A stretch of 6,651 bases of DNA from contig JAHFIK010000003.1 in the NCBI GenBank assembly GCA_023246415.1, positions 38,061 to 44,711 of the forward strand, given 5' to 3'. Every line of letters starts with the position of its first letter. Within the stretch, counting starts at the first letter, position 1. This DNA comes from Candidatus Uhrbacteria bacterium (lineage in GTDB: Bacteria; Patescibacteriota; Patescibacteriia; 2-12-FULL-60-25). Both the position numbers and the translations under genes were made by a program. The notes under the pieces are model-generated. The model did not search any database and was not told where the DNA came from. It saw nothing but the letters and a program-made list of their open reading frames with translations. Of this stretch, positions 1 to 4,742 are shown piece after piece.

Positions 1-29
1 GACGACGTAACGACCCTGCCTTCCTGGCC

Positions 30-58
30 TTGCAAAAATACTGAAATACTGCTAGGAT
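30..58 (+). promoter_or_regulatory. Sigma-70-type promoter for the rpmF-nusB(-rnc) set
   Basis: The -35 element is TTGCAA (30-35) and the -10 element is TAGGAT (53-58), with a 17-nt spacer. A TG dinucleotide at 50-51 makes an extended -10 (TGC-TAGGAT). The expected transcription start is near 65, giving a leader of about 34 nt before the bL32 ATG. The spacer is almost wholly two tandem copies of AAATACTG (36-43 and 44-51). The call is by consensus match only. Confidence 0.6.
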
Positions 59-98
59 AACGTCACTTCATCATCTAAATACCACGAATTTTACTGAT

Positions 99-344
99 AT
101 GGGTTTACCTGGCCATCGGAGAACCAGCTCGCATAAGCGCCGCCGCGCGTCGCATTTTGCGCTAAAGAAAGAGAATCTTGCAACGGACAAGAAGACCGGC
201 GCCGCTCACCGATCACACCAGGCCGCCCCAGGCGCATCGGAATACAACGGCAAGCCAATTTACGTGAAACCAAGCAAGCGAAAGGCAGAAAAGGCCGCAA
301 AGCGCCTTCAGAAGTCAAAGGAGAAGGACGAAAAGAAGAAATAA
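99..344 (+). CDS. rpmF: Large ribosomal subunit protein bL32, zinc-less, 81 aa
   Basis: Structural protein of the large ribosomal subunit. The N-terminus MGLPGHRRTSSHKRRR followed by ASHFALKK matches the basic start of bL32 (usual form VPKxxTSxSRRxxRRSHxAL). Residues 34-55 (GAAHRSHQ...GKPIY) correspond to the part that in classical bL32 carries the CxxC zinc ribbon, but this protein has no cysteine at all. The last 22 residues are a Lys/Glu/Ala-rich tail (KPSKRKAEKAAKRLQ...), making it longer than the usual 56-60 aa. The ATG lies about 34 nt after the predicted transcription start. No Shine-Dalgarno sequence is visible in the AT-rich leader. nusB follows after 42 nt on the same strand, so the two are probably co-transcribed. 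Confidence 0.88.
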   Translation: MGLPGHRRTSSHKRRRASHFALKKENLATDKKTGAAHRSHQAAPGASEYNGKPIYVKPSKRKAEKAAKRLQKSKEKDEKKK

Positions 345-386
345 TTCATCTTCCAGATCCTAACCCCCGCCCCTTGTCAGCACCTT

Positions 387-899
387 ATGTCCAATCGACA
401 CCTGTGTCGCGCCCTCGCCCTCCAATCACTCTATGAGTGGGATTTTCATGGTGGCAATCGAGATGCGAACGAACTCCTTCAACGGAATATTGCGGAATTC
501 GCGCCCGATCTGGAAGAAAAAGAATTCGCTCAGCAAATCGTCACCGGCGTCGTTGAAAACCAGGCACATATCGATGGGCTGATCACAAAATTCGCCCCGG
601 ACTGGCCGCTCGCAAAAATCACAACGGTTGACCGTAACGTGCTTCGCATTGGAACATTCGAACTCACGTACACGCACGAAATTCCATCCAAAGTCGCCAT
701 CAACGAAGCGATTGAACTCGCGAAAACGTTTGGCGGAGAATCCAGTGGAAAATTCGTCAACGGCGTTCTCGGTGCGGTGTACCGCGATCAGATTGCGCAA
801 GGGGTTACAAAGGAATCCGACAAACCAAAAGAAGAAAAACCGGAAGCCAAGGCAGAACCGATCGCTGAAACACCAACACCGACAGAAGTCAGCCAGTAG
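387..899 (+). CDS. nusB: Transcription antitermination factor NusB, 170 aa
   Basis: NusB binds boxA RNA together with ribosomal protein S10 and prevents premature termination of rRNA transcription. The all-helical fold is recognisable throughout: RHLCRALALQSLYEWDF (4-20) is the first helix, residues 76-96 hold the family stretch ITTVDRNVLRIGTFEL, and VAINEAIELAKTFGGESSG (103-121) with KFVNGVLGAVYRD (122-134) is the best conserved C-terminal signature. After residue 135 comes a tail of about 35 residues rich in Lys, Glu, Pro and Thr (KPKEEKPEAKAEP...), probably disordered and absent from typical 130-145-aa NusB proteins. No Shine-Dalgarno sequence precedes the ATG. The gene sits between rpmF and rnc, which suits a ribosome-biogenesis operon. 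Stop codon is TAG. Confidence 0.93.
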   Translation: MSNRHLCRALALQSLYEWDFHGGNRDANELLQRNIAEFAPDLEEKEFAQQIVTGVVENQAHIDGLITKFAPDWPLAKITTVDRNVLRIGTFELTYTHEIPSKVAINEAIELAKTFGGESSGKFVNGVLGAVYRDQIAQGVTKESDKPKEEKPEAKAEPIAETPTPTEVSQ

Positions 900-1091
900 C
901 CTCATTACATCCGGTTGCCCATTCCCGTCTCACGTCTTCACGTCGATCTCTCTCAGACCGACGTCACGACGGACGACGGACGACGCAACGAATCCCCCGT
1001 ACGACGCCAGCGATCGAATCGGAACCTCACCACACTCCGTCTCGGTCACCGTCGTCGTTCGCCCCACACTGTTATTTCAACGAACGACCCT
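900..1091 (+). other. rnc leader / nusB-rnc intergenic region with self-complementary segments
   Basis: These 192 nt separate nusB from the RNase III Met codon. They contain CGACGG-type iterations (GGACGACGG at 971-979, GGACGACG at 978-985). A downstream CCGTCGTC (1049-1056) can pair perfectly with GACGACGG (972-979), so a folded leader is possible. The rnc frame is open upstream to an ATG at 915, which would add 59 Arg/Ser/Thr-rich residues. That extension matches nothing I know from RNase III and reads like translated non-coding DNA. No convincing promoter was found here. Confidence 0.4.
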
Positions 1092-1802
1092 ATGGAACTC
1101 CAAAATTTAGCCCCGCTTGAGGCGAAATTAGGCTATGTCTTTAAAGACCAGGCCATGTTGGTGCAAGCCATTACGCACCGCTCATTTTTAAATGAGCATT
1201 CAGACTTCCCCTATCCGCACAACGAACGACTTGAGTTCCTTGGCGATGCCGTGCTAGAACTCGTGGTGACGGAATACCTGTTCCGCACGTACGGCAATCC
1301 GGAAGGCGAACTTACGAACTGGCGCGCCTCACTCGTGAATGCAAAAACGCTTGCAGGCATTTCCCGCCAAATCGATTTCGAATCCTTCCTGCTCATGTCG
1401 CGTGGCGAAGCCCGGGATGCGAACTCCAAGGCCCGCATGTACATTCTGGCGAATGCCATCGAAGCCCTGATCGGTGCCATCTACATGGACGGCGGCTGGG
1501 ATGCGGCAAAGGCATTCATCGACAAACACATTCTCACGCATCTGAAGTTTATCCTGGAGAATGAATTGTTCGTTGATCCAAAAAGTAAATTCCAGGAAAC
1601 CGCACAGGAGCTCCTCGGTATTACGCCATCGTACAAAGTTCTGGAAGAAACCGGTCCGGATCACGCCAAGGAATTCACGGTCGGCGTCTTCCTCGAAAAA
1701 GAGATGGTGGCCATTGGAAAAGGCACAAGCAAACAAGAAGCACAGGTCGCGGCGGCAGAAGAAGGATTGAAAGTGAAGAATTGGATCAAGAAAAGTAGCT
1801 AG
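1092..1802 (+). CDS. rnc: Ribonuclease III, 236 aa
   Basis: Cleaves double-stranded RNA, including rRNA precursors, with Mg2+ at a dimeric active site. The endonuclease domain spans about residues 6-150 and has the signature HNERLEFLGDAVLE (43-56), which provides acidic residues E45, E48 and D52. A second motif, ILANAIEALIGAIY (118-131), provides E124, but the position of E. coli D114 is Asn121 here. A double-stranded-RNA-binding domain follows (about 164-230: PKSKFQETAQELLG, then AIGKGTSKQEAQVAAAEEGL). The length matches the family (about 220-250 aa) if translation starts at 1092; an in-frame ATG at 915 is the alternative and is less likely. No Shine-Dalgarno sequence is visible. The gene is downstream of nusB, and both act in rRNA production. 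Confidence 0.95.
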   Translation: MELQNLAPLEAKLGYVFKDQAMLVQAITHRSFLNEHSDFPYPHNERLEFLGDAVLELVVTEYLFRTYGNPEGELTNWRASLVNAKTLAGISRQIDFESFLLMSRGEARDANSKARMYILANAIEALIGAIYMDGGWDAAKAFIDKHILTHLKFILENELFVDPKSKFQETAQELLGITPSYKVLEETGPDHAKEFTVGVFLEKEMVAIGKGTSKQEAQVAAAEEGLKVKNWIKKSS

Positions 1803-1832
1803 TTCACAAATCGAGACATCGTCGTCTGGGTC

Positions 1833-1909
1833 ATTACGGATTACGGATTACGGATTACGGATTATTTTCAATCCGCAATTCGTCATCCGCAATTCGCAAT
1901 CGTCATCTG
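1833..1909. repeat. ATTACGG tandem word repeat with inverted AATCCGC copies
   Basis: Four exact copies of the heptamer ATTACGG run from 1833 to 1860, with a partial fifth (ATTA). They are followed by related words in opposite orientation: AATCCGCAATTCG (1870-1882), ATCCGCAATTCG (1885-1896) and GCAATCGTCAT (1896-1906). CGGATT (1858-1863) pairs exactly with AATCCG (1870-1875) across a 6-nt loop, and the pairing extends outward with one mismatch (ATTaCGGATT against AATCCGcAAT). The block fills the rnc-tRNA gap. It encodes nothing and lacks a U-tract, so it is not a normal terminator. Confidence 0.75.
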
Positions 1910-1918
1910 ATGACGCAT

Positions 1919-1993
1919 GCGTCTGTCGTTCAACGGATAGGACGTCGGTCTTCGGAACCGATAATGGGGGTTCGATTCCCTCCAGGCGCACCA
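1919..1993 (+). tRNA. tRNA-Arg, anticodon TCG, CCA encoded
   Basis: A full cloverleaf can be drawn. The acceptor stem is GCGTCTG/CAGGCGC (7 bp, one G-U), with T8 and C9. The D arm is GTTC-AACGGATA-GGAC. The anticodon stem is TCGGT/ACCGA around the loop CTTCGGA, with anticodon TCG at 34-36, which reads CGA (Arg). The variable loop is TAAT. The T arm is GGGGG-TTCGATT-CCCTC. Discriminator A (1990) is followed by genomic CCA (1991-1993). The tRNA lies 116 nt after rnc on the same strand and is followed at once by a terminator hairpin. No separate promoter was identified, so it may be read from upstream. Confidence 0.95.
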
Positions 1994-2028
1994 CGTAAAA
2001 TCCCCCGCATCAACGGGGGATTTTACGT
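1993..2028. terminator. Bidirectional rho-independent terminator after tRNA-Arg
   Basis: CGTAAAATCCCCCG (1994-2007) and CGGGGGATTTTACG (2014-2027) form a perfect 14-bp stem with the 6-nt loop CATCAA; A1993 and T2028 can add one pair. The core is a G/C run flanked by AAAA on the left and TTTT on the right, so it can stop transcription in both directions: the tRNA from the left and the 201-residue gene on the - strand from the right. It begins directly after the tRNA CCA. Confidence 0.85.
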
Positions 2029-2217
2029 TATCCGGTCGCGTATCACCTGATTCATCATCTCGTGTATGCGACTTCGTATGCGGGGGATCACGTGACGCGG
2101 CCGATCAGGTGTTGGAGCGTTTCGATAAAAACAGCAACGCACCCGGGGACAAGTTCGCAAGAGATGCGAGCTGTCCGCGAGTGCGGAAGAAAACGTTACA
2201 GTAGAAAGGATACTGAC
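2029..2217. other. Intergenic stretch between terminator and the 201-residue gene
   Basis: No convincing gene was seen. It holds two small perfect stem-loops: TCGCA-AGAGA-TGCGA (2155-2169) and TCCGC-GAGT-GCGGA (2174-2187). It ends in a Shine-Dalgarno-like AGAAAGGA on the + strand, which precedes an ATG at 2220 that opens only seven codons before TGA. The direct repeat GTATGCG occurs near 2063-2081. This may be debris of a lost gene start or a short untranslated RNA; neither is shown. Confidence 0.3.
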
Positions 2218-2823
2218 CTATGTTGCACGAGGTGGACGCTTGAACCTGACCGGCTTTGAATACGGACCGATACTGAGATAGATCGTGGGCAAATCCATGC
2301 GACGTAGTTCACAGTAGATCGCTGGACCCATTATCCCGCCGAGGCCATGCACTTTTGGATCGTCGATCTGGTGGATGCTCGCATTCCCTTCGCTCAACGT
2401 CACGACACGCGCTGCGAGTCGCTCGAACCAACCATTCCGTGAGCCGCTGAGCTGGATATTCGGCATGAGCGCTTCTGTAACCGACTTACTATCGATCATT
2501 GAGAGGTCGGGCTCGATCCCCATAGAAAGATAGAGTGCGATCATCTCGAAGATTTGGGCTTTACTCGGAGAAGCGTACACCGAGCCCGTCTCGCCGTGCT
2601 GTTGCTGCAGAACGATCCAGTTCGCAGCATCAGTCGCATACAAGTCCGAGTCAACCACCTTGCCTACGAGATCAGCCGGATGCTCGGCCTTAAAAGAGCG
2701 CAGAAAGAATGCCGCCCCTTGCTCATCGAGATAGACGCTGATCCGGCTATGGAGCCGCTCGAACGACATCTGTAGTGCCCCACTCGTTCCATTTTCAAAT
2801 TCTGCGTCGGTGATCTTCCACAT
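2218..2823 (-). CDS. Uncharacterised protein, 201 aa, accessory block gene 3
   Basis: I do not recognise the family. The protein appears soluble: no signal peptide, no membrane segment, and one cysteine (C171). The start is ATG at 2823 because GAGG lies 9 nt upstream and a good promoter sits at 2881-2909. A GTG at 2880 lies before the expected transcript start and is excluded; an ATG at 2838 has a poorer ribosome site. The N-terminal part (1-72, MWKITDAEFENGT...VVDSDLY...NWIVLQQ) resembles the 116-residue neighbour (shared M-[FW]-[RK]-x-T...F-x-NG-[ST], then VD...W). The middle (85-105, SPSKAQIFEMIALYLSMGIEP) looks helical. Residues 124-186 contain Gly-rich strands (HGLGGIMGPAIY), and the C-terminus is basic (KPVRFKRPPRAT). 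It has its own promoter and converges on the terminator after tRNA-Arg. Confidence 0.7.
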   Translation of the reverse strand: MWKITDAEFENGTSGALQMSFERLHSRISVYLDEQGAAFFLRSFKAEHPADLVGKVVDSDLYATDAANWIVLQQQHGETGSVYASPSKAQIFEMIALYLSMGIEPDLSMIDSKSVTEALMPNIQLSGSRNGWFERLAARVVTLSEGNASIHQIDDPKVHGLGGIMGPAIYCELRRMDLPTIYLSIGPYSKPVRFKRPPRAT

Positions 2824-2880
2824 TCTGAAAAACCTCATTTCTGATCCAAATCGCAAGAATATCGCTATTCGGAACTGCAC

Positions 2881-2909
2881 AACATACAGGATAATGAGGA
2901 TCGTGTCAA
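2881..2909 (-). promoter_or_regulatory. Strong sigma-70-type promoter for the 201-residue gene
   Basis: On the - strand, a perfect -35 TTGACA (plus-strand 2904-2909) is followed after 17 nt by TATGTT (2881-2886) as the -10. The predicted transcription start is near 2874, giving a leader of about 50 nt that contains the GAGG site used by the ATG at 2823. It places the gene under its own control, separate from the two genes upstream. Confidence 0.65.
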
Positions 2910-2922
2910 CATCAGCTCCCCA

Positions 2923-2993
2923 GAGGGAAGCGGGAAGCAGTGAACAGGAATCAGACGTCTTAAGATCCGCTTCCCGATCACCGCTTCCTGCTC
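2923..2993. repeat. GGAAGC word repeat with inverted copies
   Basis: Direct words on the left (GGGAAGCGGGAAGCAG at 2925-2940, then CAGGAA) are mirrored on the right by CCGCTTCCCG (2967-2976) and CCGCTTCCTGC (2981-2991). CGGGAAGC (2931-2938) pairs exactly with GCTTCCCG (2969-2976). GGAAGCGG (2926-2933) pairs exactly with CCGCTTCC (2981-2988), so alternative hairpins are possible. The centre holds two overlapping palindromes, AGACGTCT (2953-2960) and TCTTAAGA (2958-2965). The layout is the same as the ATTACGG block at 1833 but with a different word. Confidence 0.65.
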
Positions 2994-2995
2994 TC

Positions 2996-3041
2996 TATAA
3001 TAAACAATCCGCCTGCCACACGAGGACGTGCAACAAGCGGA
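2996..3041 (-). terminator. Rho-independent terminator of the 116-residue gene
   Basis: Read on the - strand, a stem-loop has an outer stem TCCGC/GCGGA (3041-3037 with 3012-3008) and an inner stem CACG/CGTG around a TCCT tetraloop, with internal loops of six nt on each side that allow two further pairs. It is followed by the T-rich run TTGTTTATTATAG. It lies 37 nt past the stop of the 116-residue gene. The interrupted stem makes it weaker than the terminator after the tRNA. Confidence 0.5.
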
Positions 3042-3078
3042 CGGTGAGTATCGAGAGAACGTGTTTGACCCGTACGAA

Positions 3079-3429
3079 TCAATTCGTCGGCGTCAGAGAG
3101 TGGGAAACATCCGTGTCAGATGGGGTATGCGGTGCCACGGTGATACACCAGAACGCGAATTCCTCATCTTCGACGAATCGAGGATCAACGAGGAAGTCGA
3201 ACCGACAGGTGATCTGACCAACTTCGAGTGTTCCACTGAAGGCGATGCCTGAGAACTGAACGAGCGCCTTTGCGCCGAAGTTCGTTGTCAGGCAACCCTC
3301 AGCCTCGTCGAAGTGAAGTTCACTGTGGCGTTCCTGATCCCTCAGCATGCAGAGCGCACGCTGATAGATCGGCTCGAGATACACGAATGGGACGGATCCA
3401 TTGAGAAATGTACAGGTGTTCCGGAACAT
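3079..3429 (-). CDS. Uncharacterised protein, 116 aa, accessory block gene 2
   Basis: No known family recognised. The ATG at 3429 is supported by AAAGGA (plus-strand 3437-3442) 7 nt upstream, the best Shine-Dalgarno site in the window. The protein is probably cytoplasmic, with no signal peptide or membrane segment. Residues 52-98 alternate hydrophobic and polar residues (KALVQFSGIAFSGTLEVGQ, then RFDFLVD, then FAFWCITVA), suggesting a beta-rich fold. It has five cysteines (6, 27, 46, 75, 95), many for its size but without a clear metal motif. Its start (MFRNTCTFLNGS) resembles that of the 201-residue protein (MWKITDAEFENGT). It begins 59 nt after the stop of the 364-residue gene, so the two are probably one transcript. 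A terminator-like hairpin follows it. Confidence 0.68.
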   Translation of the reverse strand: MFRNTCTFLNGSVPFVYLEPIYQRALCMLRDQERHSELHFDEAEGCLTTNFGAKALVQFSGIAFSGTLEVGQITCRFDFLVDPRFVEDEEFAFWCITVAPHTPSDTDVSHSLTPTN

Positions 3430-3488
3430 TCCAACATCCTTTCGTTACCGGTTTGGAACAGCCACCCTGACAACTTCTAATCACACTG

Positions 3489-4583
3489 TCAATCCGTCCC
3501 CGTTTCTGACAACGGATCAGGATTCGGATGTTCATCTGTGCAGCCATCCGGACAAACGCTCTGAACGATCTGCGAACAGATGGGGACAGACGGAGGACCC
3601 TCCGTGTCATCATCATCCGTCAGCTGAGCATCGAGTGATTTCCGGACACTGTGGTGCGGAAAGCAGAGACCCCGAACGCGAAGGCGACGATCGTCTTCAG
3701 CGCGCTCGATGATACTGATCACCTCGCCATCGTAGTAATACCAGCCCCATGGCCCTTCAGCGACTTCCCTGGGATGCGCTTCACATCGTTTTTCCAGTTC
3801 CACCATATCGAACGGTCGGCCACAGGCGCACGTGGTTGCAAGCAGATGCAGCGAACGGTTCGAGAGCGGCAACGACGCGCACAGGTGCCGTCGAATCCGC
3901 GCAACGATCTCGGCATACTCTTCTGGCGTGCACTGATATGATCGAGGCCACTCTTCACCAAGGATGAGGACGCCGTATTTCCAAATGACGGACAGATCAA
4001 CATCGATCTCATCGTACCCGGCAATAATCAGATCCGCTGGCCCATGAGGCGCTGCGTCATCCGGATCACTCGTTGACGCTGCAGGCGCCGGTGGTCGCTC
4101 TGAGAGCGAACGACGCGTATAGGTCACGCCGGTCTCTTCCGCAACATACTCGTTTAACAGGTCGTGAATTTCCTCAAAGGGATAGAACACGGTCTTCAGG
4201 AGAACGTGTTCGAGATCCTCGCGCTCAAGAACATAGACGAGCTCACCATCGTACAGATAGACCCCCCACGGCCCTTCTTCGACCGCAAGCGGATTTTCAT
4301 CCAACGCCGCGAACTCATCGATCATGTCTCGATGGAGGCGGCGCGCGCGGCGCTTCACCATCAGGGAGACGCACCGATGCGACAGCGGCTGCGCGTCGCG
4401 AACGCGACGAAGGAGTTCTCGTCCGATCGTGCGGCTTTCGGCATCATCACAATGCTTGCCTGGTCCCGTTTCACGAGAAAAGTATTCTTGTTCGACCTCA
4501 TACCCGAGGATAAGTGTGGCGTATCGCCACATGGCATACGGATAGAGATGGACCTTATTTGAATTATCGAATGTCCGTTTCAC
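3489..4583 (-). CDS. Uncharacterised two-repeat protein, 364 aa, accessory block gene 1
   Basis: No known family recognised. The protein is a tandem duplication of one domain. Copy 1 covers about residues 11-122 and copy 2 about 195-295. Shared positions in order: V[HD]L, W[RK]Y..LILG.E (19-29 and 201-211), a helix with paired Arg (RELLRR / ARIRRHL), PLS[HN]R (66-70 and 239-243), EGPWG (103-107 and 276-280) and YDGE (111-114 and 284-287), then an LER/IER motif. A Pro/Ala/Asp-rich linker (about 163-185) separates them, and an acidic, Pro/Cys-rich tail (about 321-364) ends the protein. It has eleven cysteines and no membrane segment. GTG at 4583 is chosen because AGAAGG lies 5 nt upstream. A GTG eight codons earlier (4607) has no ribosome site and lies at the predicted transcript start. 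Function unknown. Confidence 0.75.
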   Translation of the reverse strand: MKRTFDNSNKVHLYPYAMWRYATLILGYEVEQEYFSRETGPGKHCDDAESRTIGRELLRRVRDAQPLSHRCVSLMVKRRARRLHRDMIDEFAALDENPLAVEEGPWGVYLYDGELVYVLEREDLEHVLLKTVFYPFEEIHDLLNEYVAEETGVTYTRRSLSERPPAPAASTSDPDDAAPHGPADLIIAGYDEIDVDLSVIWKYGVLILGEEWPRSYQCTPEEYAEIVARIRRHLCASLPLSNRSLHLLATTCACGRPFDMVELEKRCEAHPREVAEGPWGWYYYDGEVISIIERAEDDRRLRVRGLCFPHHSVRKSLDAQLTDDDDTEGPPSVPICSQIVQSVCPDGCTDEHPNPDPLSETGTD

Positions 4584-4588
4584 GCGAA

Positions 4589-4594
4589 CCTTCT
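4589..4594 (-). promoter_or_regulatory. Ribosome binding site deciding the GTG start at 4583
   Basis: AGAAGG on the - strand, 5 nt before GTG 4583. Together with the promoter at 4611-4640 (predicted transcript start near 4604) it favours this GTG over the in-frame GTG at 4607, which would lie at the very 5' end of the mRNA. Confidence 0.5.
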
Positions 4595-4610
4595 TTCTTC
4601 CCCACACCTC

Positions 4611-4640
4611 ATTAATGCGGGAAAACCCTCAAAAAGTCAA
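4611..4640 (-). promoter_or_regulatory. Sigma-70-type promoter for the 364- and 116-residue genes
   Basis: On the - strand, TTGACT (plus-strand 4635-4640) is the -35 and ATTAAT (4611-4616) the -10, with an 18-nt spacer. The predicted start of transcription is near 4604, which leaves a leader of about 20 nt to the GTG at 4583. Confidence 0.5.
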
Positions 4641-4686
4641 TATCCACACGCGGGACCCACCAGCCCAATTTCCCCAGATATTCAAA

Positions 4687-4711
4687 GAAATTTGGCAATT
4701 TGCCAAATTTC
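4687..4711. repeat. 25-bp perfect dyad between surface-protein gene and accessory block
   Basis: GAAATTTGGCAA (4687-4698) and TTGCCAAATTTC (4700-4711) are exact inverted copies around a single central T. As RNA, it gives an 11-bp stem with a 3-nt loop. It lies 32 nt past the stop of the surface-protein gene and, read on the - strand, is followed by TTTG after the stem, so it may be a weak terminator for that gene. It could also be a binding site upstream of the promoter at 4611-4640. It also has word-repeat character (AATTTGGC, AATTTGCC, AAATTTC), like the blocks at 1833 and 2923. Confidence 0.6.
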
Positions 4712-4742
4712 ATCACGACTTCACGGGGACCACCCGGCTCAC

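Noticed and set aside
915..1091. N-terminal extension of RNase III starting at ATG 915
   Set aside because: The 59 added residues are Arg/Ser/Thr-rich with no RNase III similarity, while the Met at 1092 gives the normal family length and a typical start. Kept only as an alternative.
1833..1909. CRISPR array
   Set aside because: The units are 7 nt, directly tandem and without spacers.
2062..2259. 65-residue + strand frame
   Set aside because: Overlaps the 3' end of the well-supported - strand gene, has no ribosome site and an unlikely composition.
3464..3492. Separate promoter for the 116-residue gene (TTGACA at 3487-3492, - strand)
   Set aside because: The -35 is perfect but the sequence 17 nt on (CAGGGT) is a poor -10, and TTGACA overlaps the stop of the upstream gene; co-transcription is simpler.
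3401..4562. Long + strand frames opposite the 364-residue gene
   Set aside because: They are Arg/Ser/His-rich shadows; the - strand frame has the internal repeat, promoter and ribosome site.
3489..4607. GTG at 4607 as start of the 364-residue gene
   Set aside because: No ribosome site precedes it and it falls at the predicted transcription start of the promoter at 4611-4640; GTG 4583 has AGAAGG at 5 nt.
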